Assembly (NCBI GenBank): GCA_003132105.1
Contig: PKWS01000376.1
Coordinates: forward strand, 1-7,117
Direction of reading: 5' to 3'
Length of the DNA: 7,117 nucleotides
DNA from: Desulfosporosinus sp.
GTDB taxonomy: Bacteria; Bacillota; Desulfitobacteriia; Desulfitobacteriales; Desulfitobacteriaceae
In this document: one piece after another, positions 6,329 to 7,117 of the stretch
How the letters are laid out: every line of letters starts with the position of its first letter
How positions within the stretch are numbered: the first letter of the stretch is position 1
Translations under genes and position numbers: made by a program
The notes under the pieces: model-generated
Seen by the model: the letters and a program-made list of their open reading frames with translations, nothing else
Databases searched by the model: none
Told to the model about the DNA's origin: nothing

Positions 6329-6621
6329 ATGTTTATCGATATTGGTATTTACGCTATAAAGAGTGAAAAACCGATTCATTTCTGGTCAGCTTCTACCGTG
6401 GACGTATATCAAATCAAGATATATCCGCATACAATAAAGCCAATGCAATCATGTGGGTTATATATGTTTTGACATTTATTATGATAGGAATTATTGGTCT
6501 TTTCGGACATGTTGGAATAGCAGTAATTTTAATGGGTATTGCTGGTTGTTTAATAGGGGTTTCAGTGGTCGCCATTTTGTTAATTCATATATTTATCAAA
6601 GTGTCAAACGTTTTCTATAGA
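6329..6621 (+). pseudogene. Frameshifted small membrane protein remnant
   Basis: Two reading frames must be joined to make a sensible protein. Frame 2 from the ATG at 6329 reads MFIDIGIYAIKSEKPIHFWS and then ASTVDVYQI. The coding sense then moves to frame 1 at 6418, reading DISAYNKANAIMWVIYVLTF and two hydrophobic segments as far as KVSNVFYR near 6621. One missing base at about 6410-6418 explains the shift; without correction frame 2 stops at TGA 6470-6472. The composite resembles, from memory, unnamed Firmicutes membrane proteins of about 100-120 residues with a KKPxxFWSG motif near the first helix and an AYNxANGxMW motif before the second. No ribosome binding site precedes 6329, and the frame is open back to 6311, so the true start may be upstream or lost. 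The 3' end runs without a stop into recombinase sequence. No function is assigned. Confidence 0.6.
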
Positions 6622-7117
6622 GCCAATGCGGGGCATCGACGCAAGAGGAGAGCAATTCGTTATCACAGGCCACTCGCATGGGAATTGCTTACCGCTTTCA
6701 GGAGGGGAAGGTCATTGTTAATCACAATAGATTTCTCGGCTATACAAAAGACGAAAATGGTAATCTAGTAATAGTGCCGGAGGAGGCAGAAATAATAAAA
6801 AGGATCTATAGAGAATTCCTTGAGGGTAAGTCAGACTTGAAGATTGCAAAAGGCCTAGAACACGACAGCATACTTACTGGTGCTGGAAAGACGACATGGT
6901 GGGCAAGCACTGTAAAGTCGATATTAAAGAATGAAAAATATATGGGTGATGCGCTGCTTCAAAAGACTCATACCGTTGACTTCTTGACCAAGAAACGGGT
7001 GAAAAATAATGGGATTGTTCAGCAATACTACGTGGAAGACTCTCACCCACCGATTATTGATAAGGAAGAGTTCGCGGCGGTACAGATGGAATTTGAAAGA
7101 CGCTCAAGTATGCGAGG
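6621..7117 (+). pseudogene. Large serine recombinase fragment, N-terminus missing, continues past the window
   Basis: Frame 3 is open from the TAG at 6618-6620 to the window end, about 165 codons. It reads like the middle of TnpX-type large serine recombinases: TQEESNSLSQATRMGIAYRFQEGK (codons about 6642-6710), then the Recombinase domain with FLGYTKDENGNLVI, EEAEIIKRIYREFLEG, TVKSILKNEKYMGDALLQKT, DFLTKK and YYVEDSHPPIID. The resolvase catalytic domain with the nucleophilic serine, normally about 130 residues before this point, is absent; upstream DNA encodes an unrelated membrane protein. The first ATG (6678) has no ribosome binding site and lies inside a conserved helix. It is therefore probably a dead remnant of an integrative element. 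The zinc-ribbon and coiled-coil tail would lie beyond the window. An assembly join could give the same picture. Confidence 0.8.

Noticed and set aside
6451..6768. A 105-residue open frame starting MWVIYVLTF, as an intact small membrane gene
   Set aside because: Membrane-protein likeness begins upstream in another frame (6329-6415) and the last third is basic, low-likeness sequence read out of frame over the recombinase fragment. The ATG at 6451 also lies inside a conserved-looking AYNKANAIMW motif and has no ribosome binding site.
6678..7117. ATG at 6678 as a genuine start of a short recombinase
   Set aside because: No ribosome binding site precedes it and clear family likeness extends upstream of it (TQEESNSLSQATR), so it is internal to a longer ancestral gene.

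Overview
The window is a co-directional plus-strand catabolic and transport gene cluster (positions 11-6197) followed by a short region of gene remnants (about 6311-7117). Mid-range base composition, Shine-Dalgarno sites such as GGAGG and GAGGAGG, an HPr with an intact Ser46 regulatory site, and a TnpX-like recombinase remnant all suggest a member of the Firmicutes. Clostridia related to Desulfosporosinus or Desulfitobacterium are a guess from general sequence style, not a proven assignment.

Positions 11-1487 encode two uncharacterised multi-spanning membrane proteins of the DUF4311 and DUF4310 families. The window opens inside a longer operon: a stop codon at 5-7 probably ends the preceding gene, which in related loci is a DUF4312 or SFCGS-type small protein. 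After a 61-base gap with a strong hairpin come a DgaE-like pyridoxal-phosphate ammonia-lyase (1549-2664) and a DgaF-like KDGP aldolase (2661-3392). By family these turn 2-amino-2-deoxy-D-gluconate 6-phosphate into ammonia and 2-keto-3-deoxy-6-phosphogluconate, then pyruvate and glyceraldehyde 3-phosphate. A Cof-type HAD phosphatase (3382-4191) overlaps the aldolase gene. HPr (4214-4471) and PTS Enzyme I (4494-6197) close the cluster. All seven genes are tightly packed or overlapping, so one transcription unit is likely.

The main point of interest is that complete general PTS phosphocarriers sit in the same unit as the DUF4310/DUF4311 membrane proteins, while no classical EIIA, EIIB or EIIC gene is visible. 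DgaE and DgaF act on phosphorylated substrates, so something must phosphorylate the incoming amino-sugar acid. A testable idea is that DUF4310, DUF4311 and their upstream partners form a PTS-dependent or PTS-regulated uptake system energised by this Enzyme I and HPr. A classical EII lying just outside the window remains possible.

Downstream of Enzyme I, positions 6198-6310 hold overlapping inverted repeats and no gene. Positions 6329-6621 are a small two-helix membrane protein broken by a one-base frameshift. From about 6621 to the window end there is an in-frame large serine recombinase fragment that lacks its N-terminal catalytic domain. The membrane gene and the recombinase meet at a sharp junction at 6615-6640, which marks the end of the operon as a site of past mobile-element activity.
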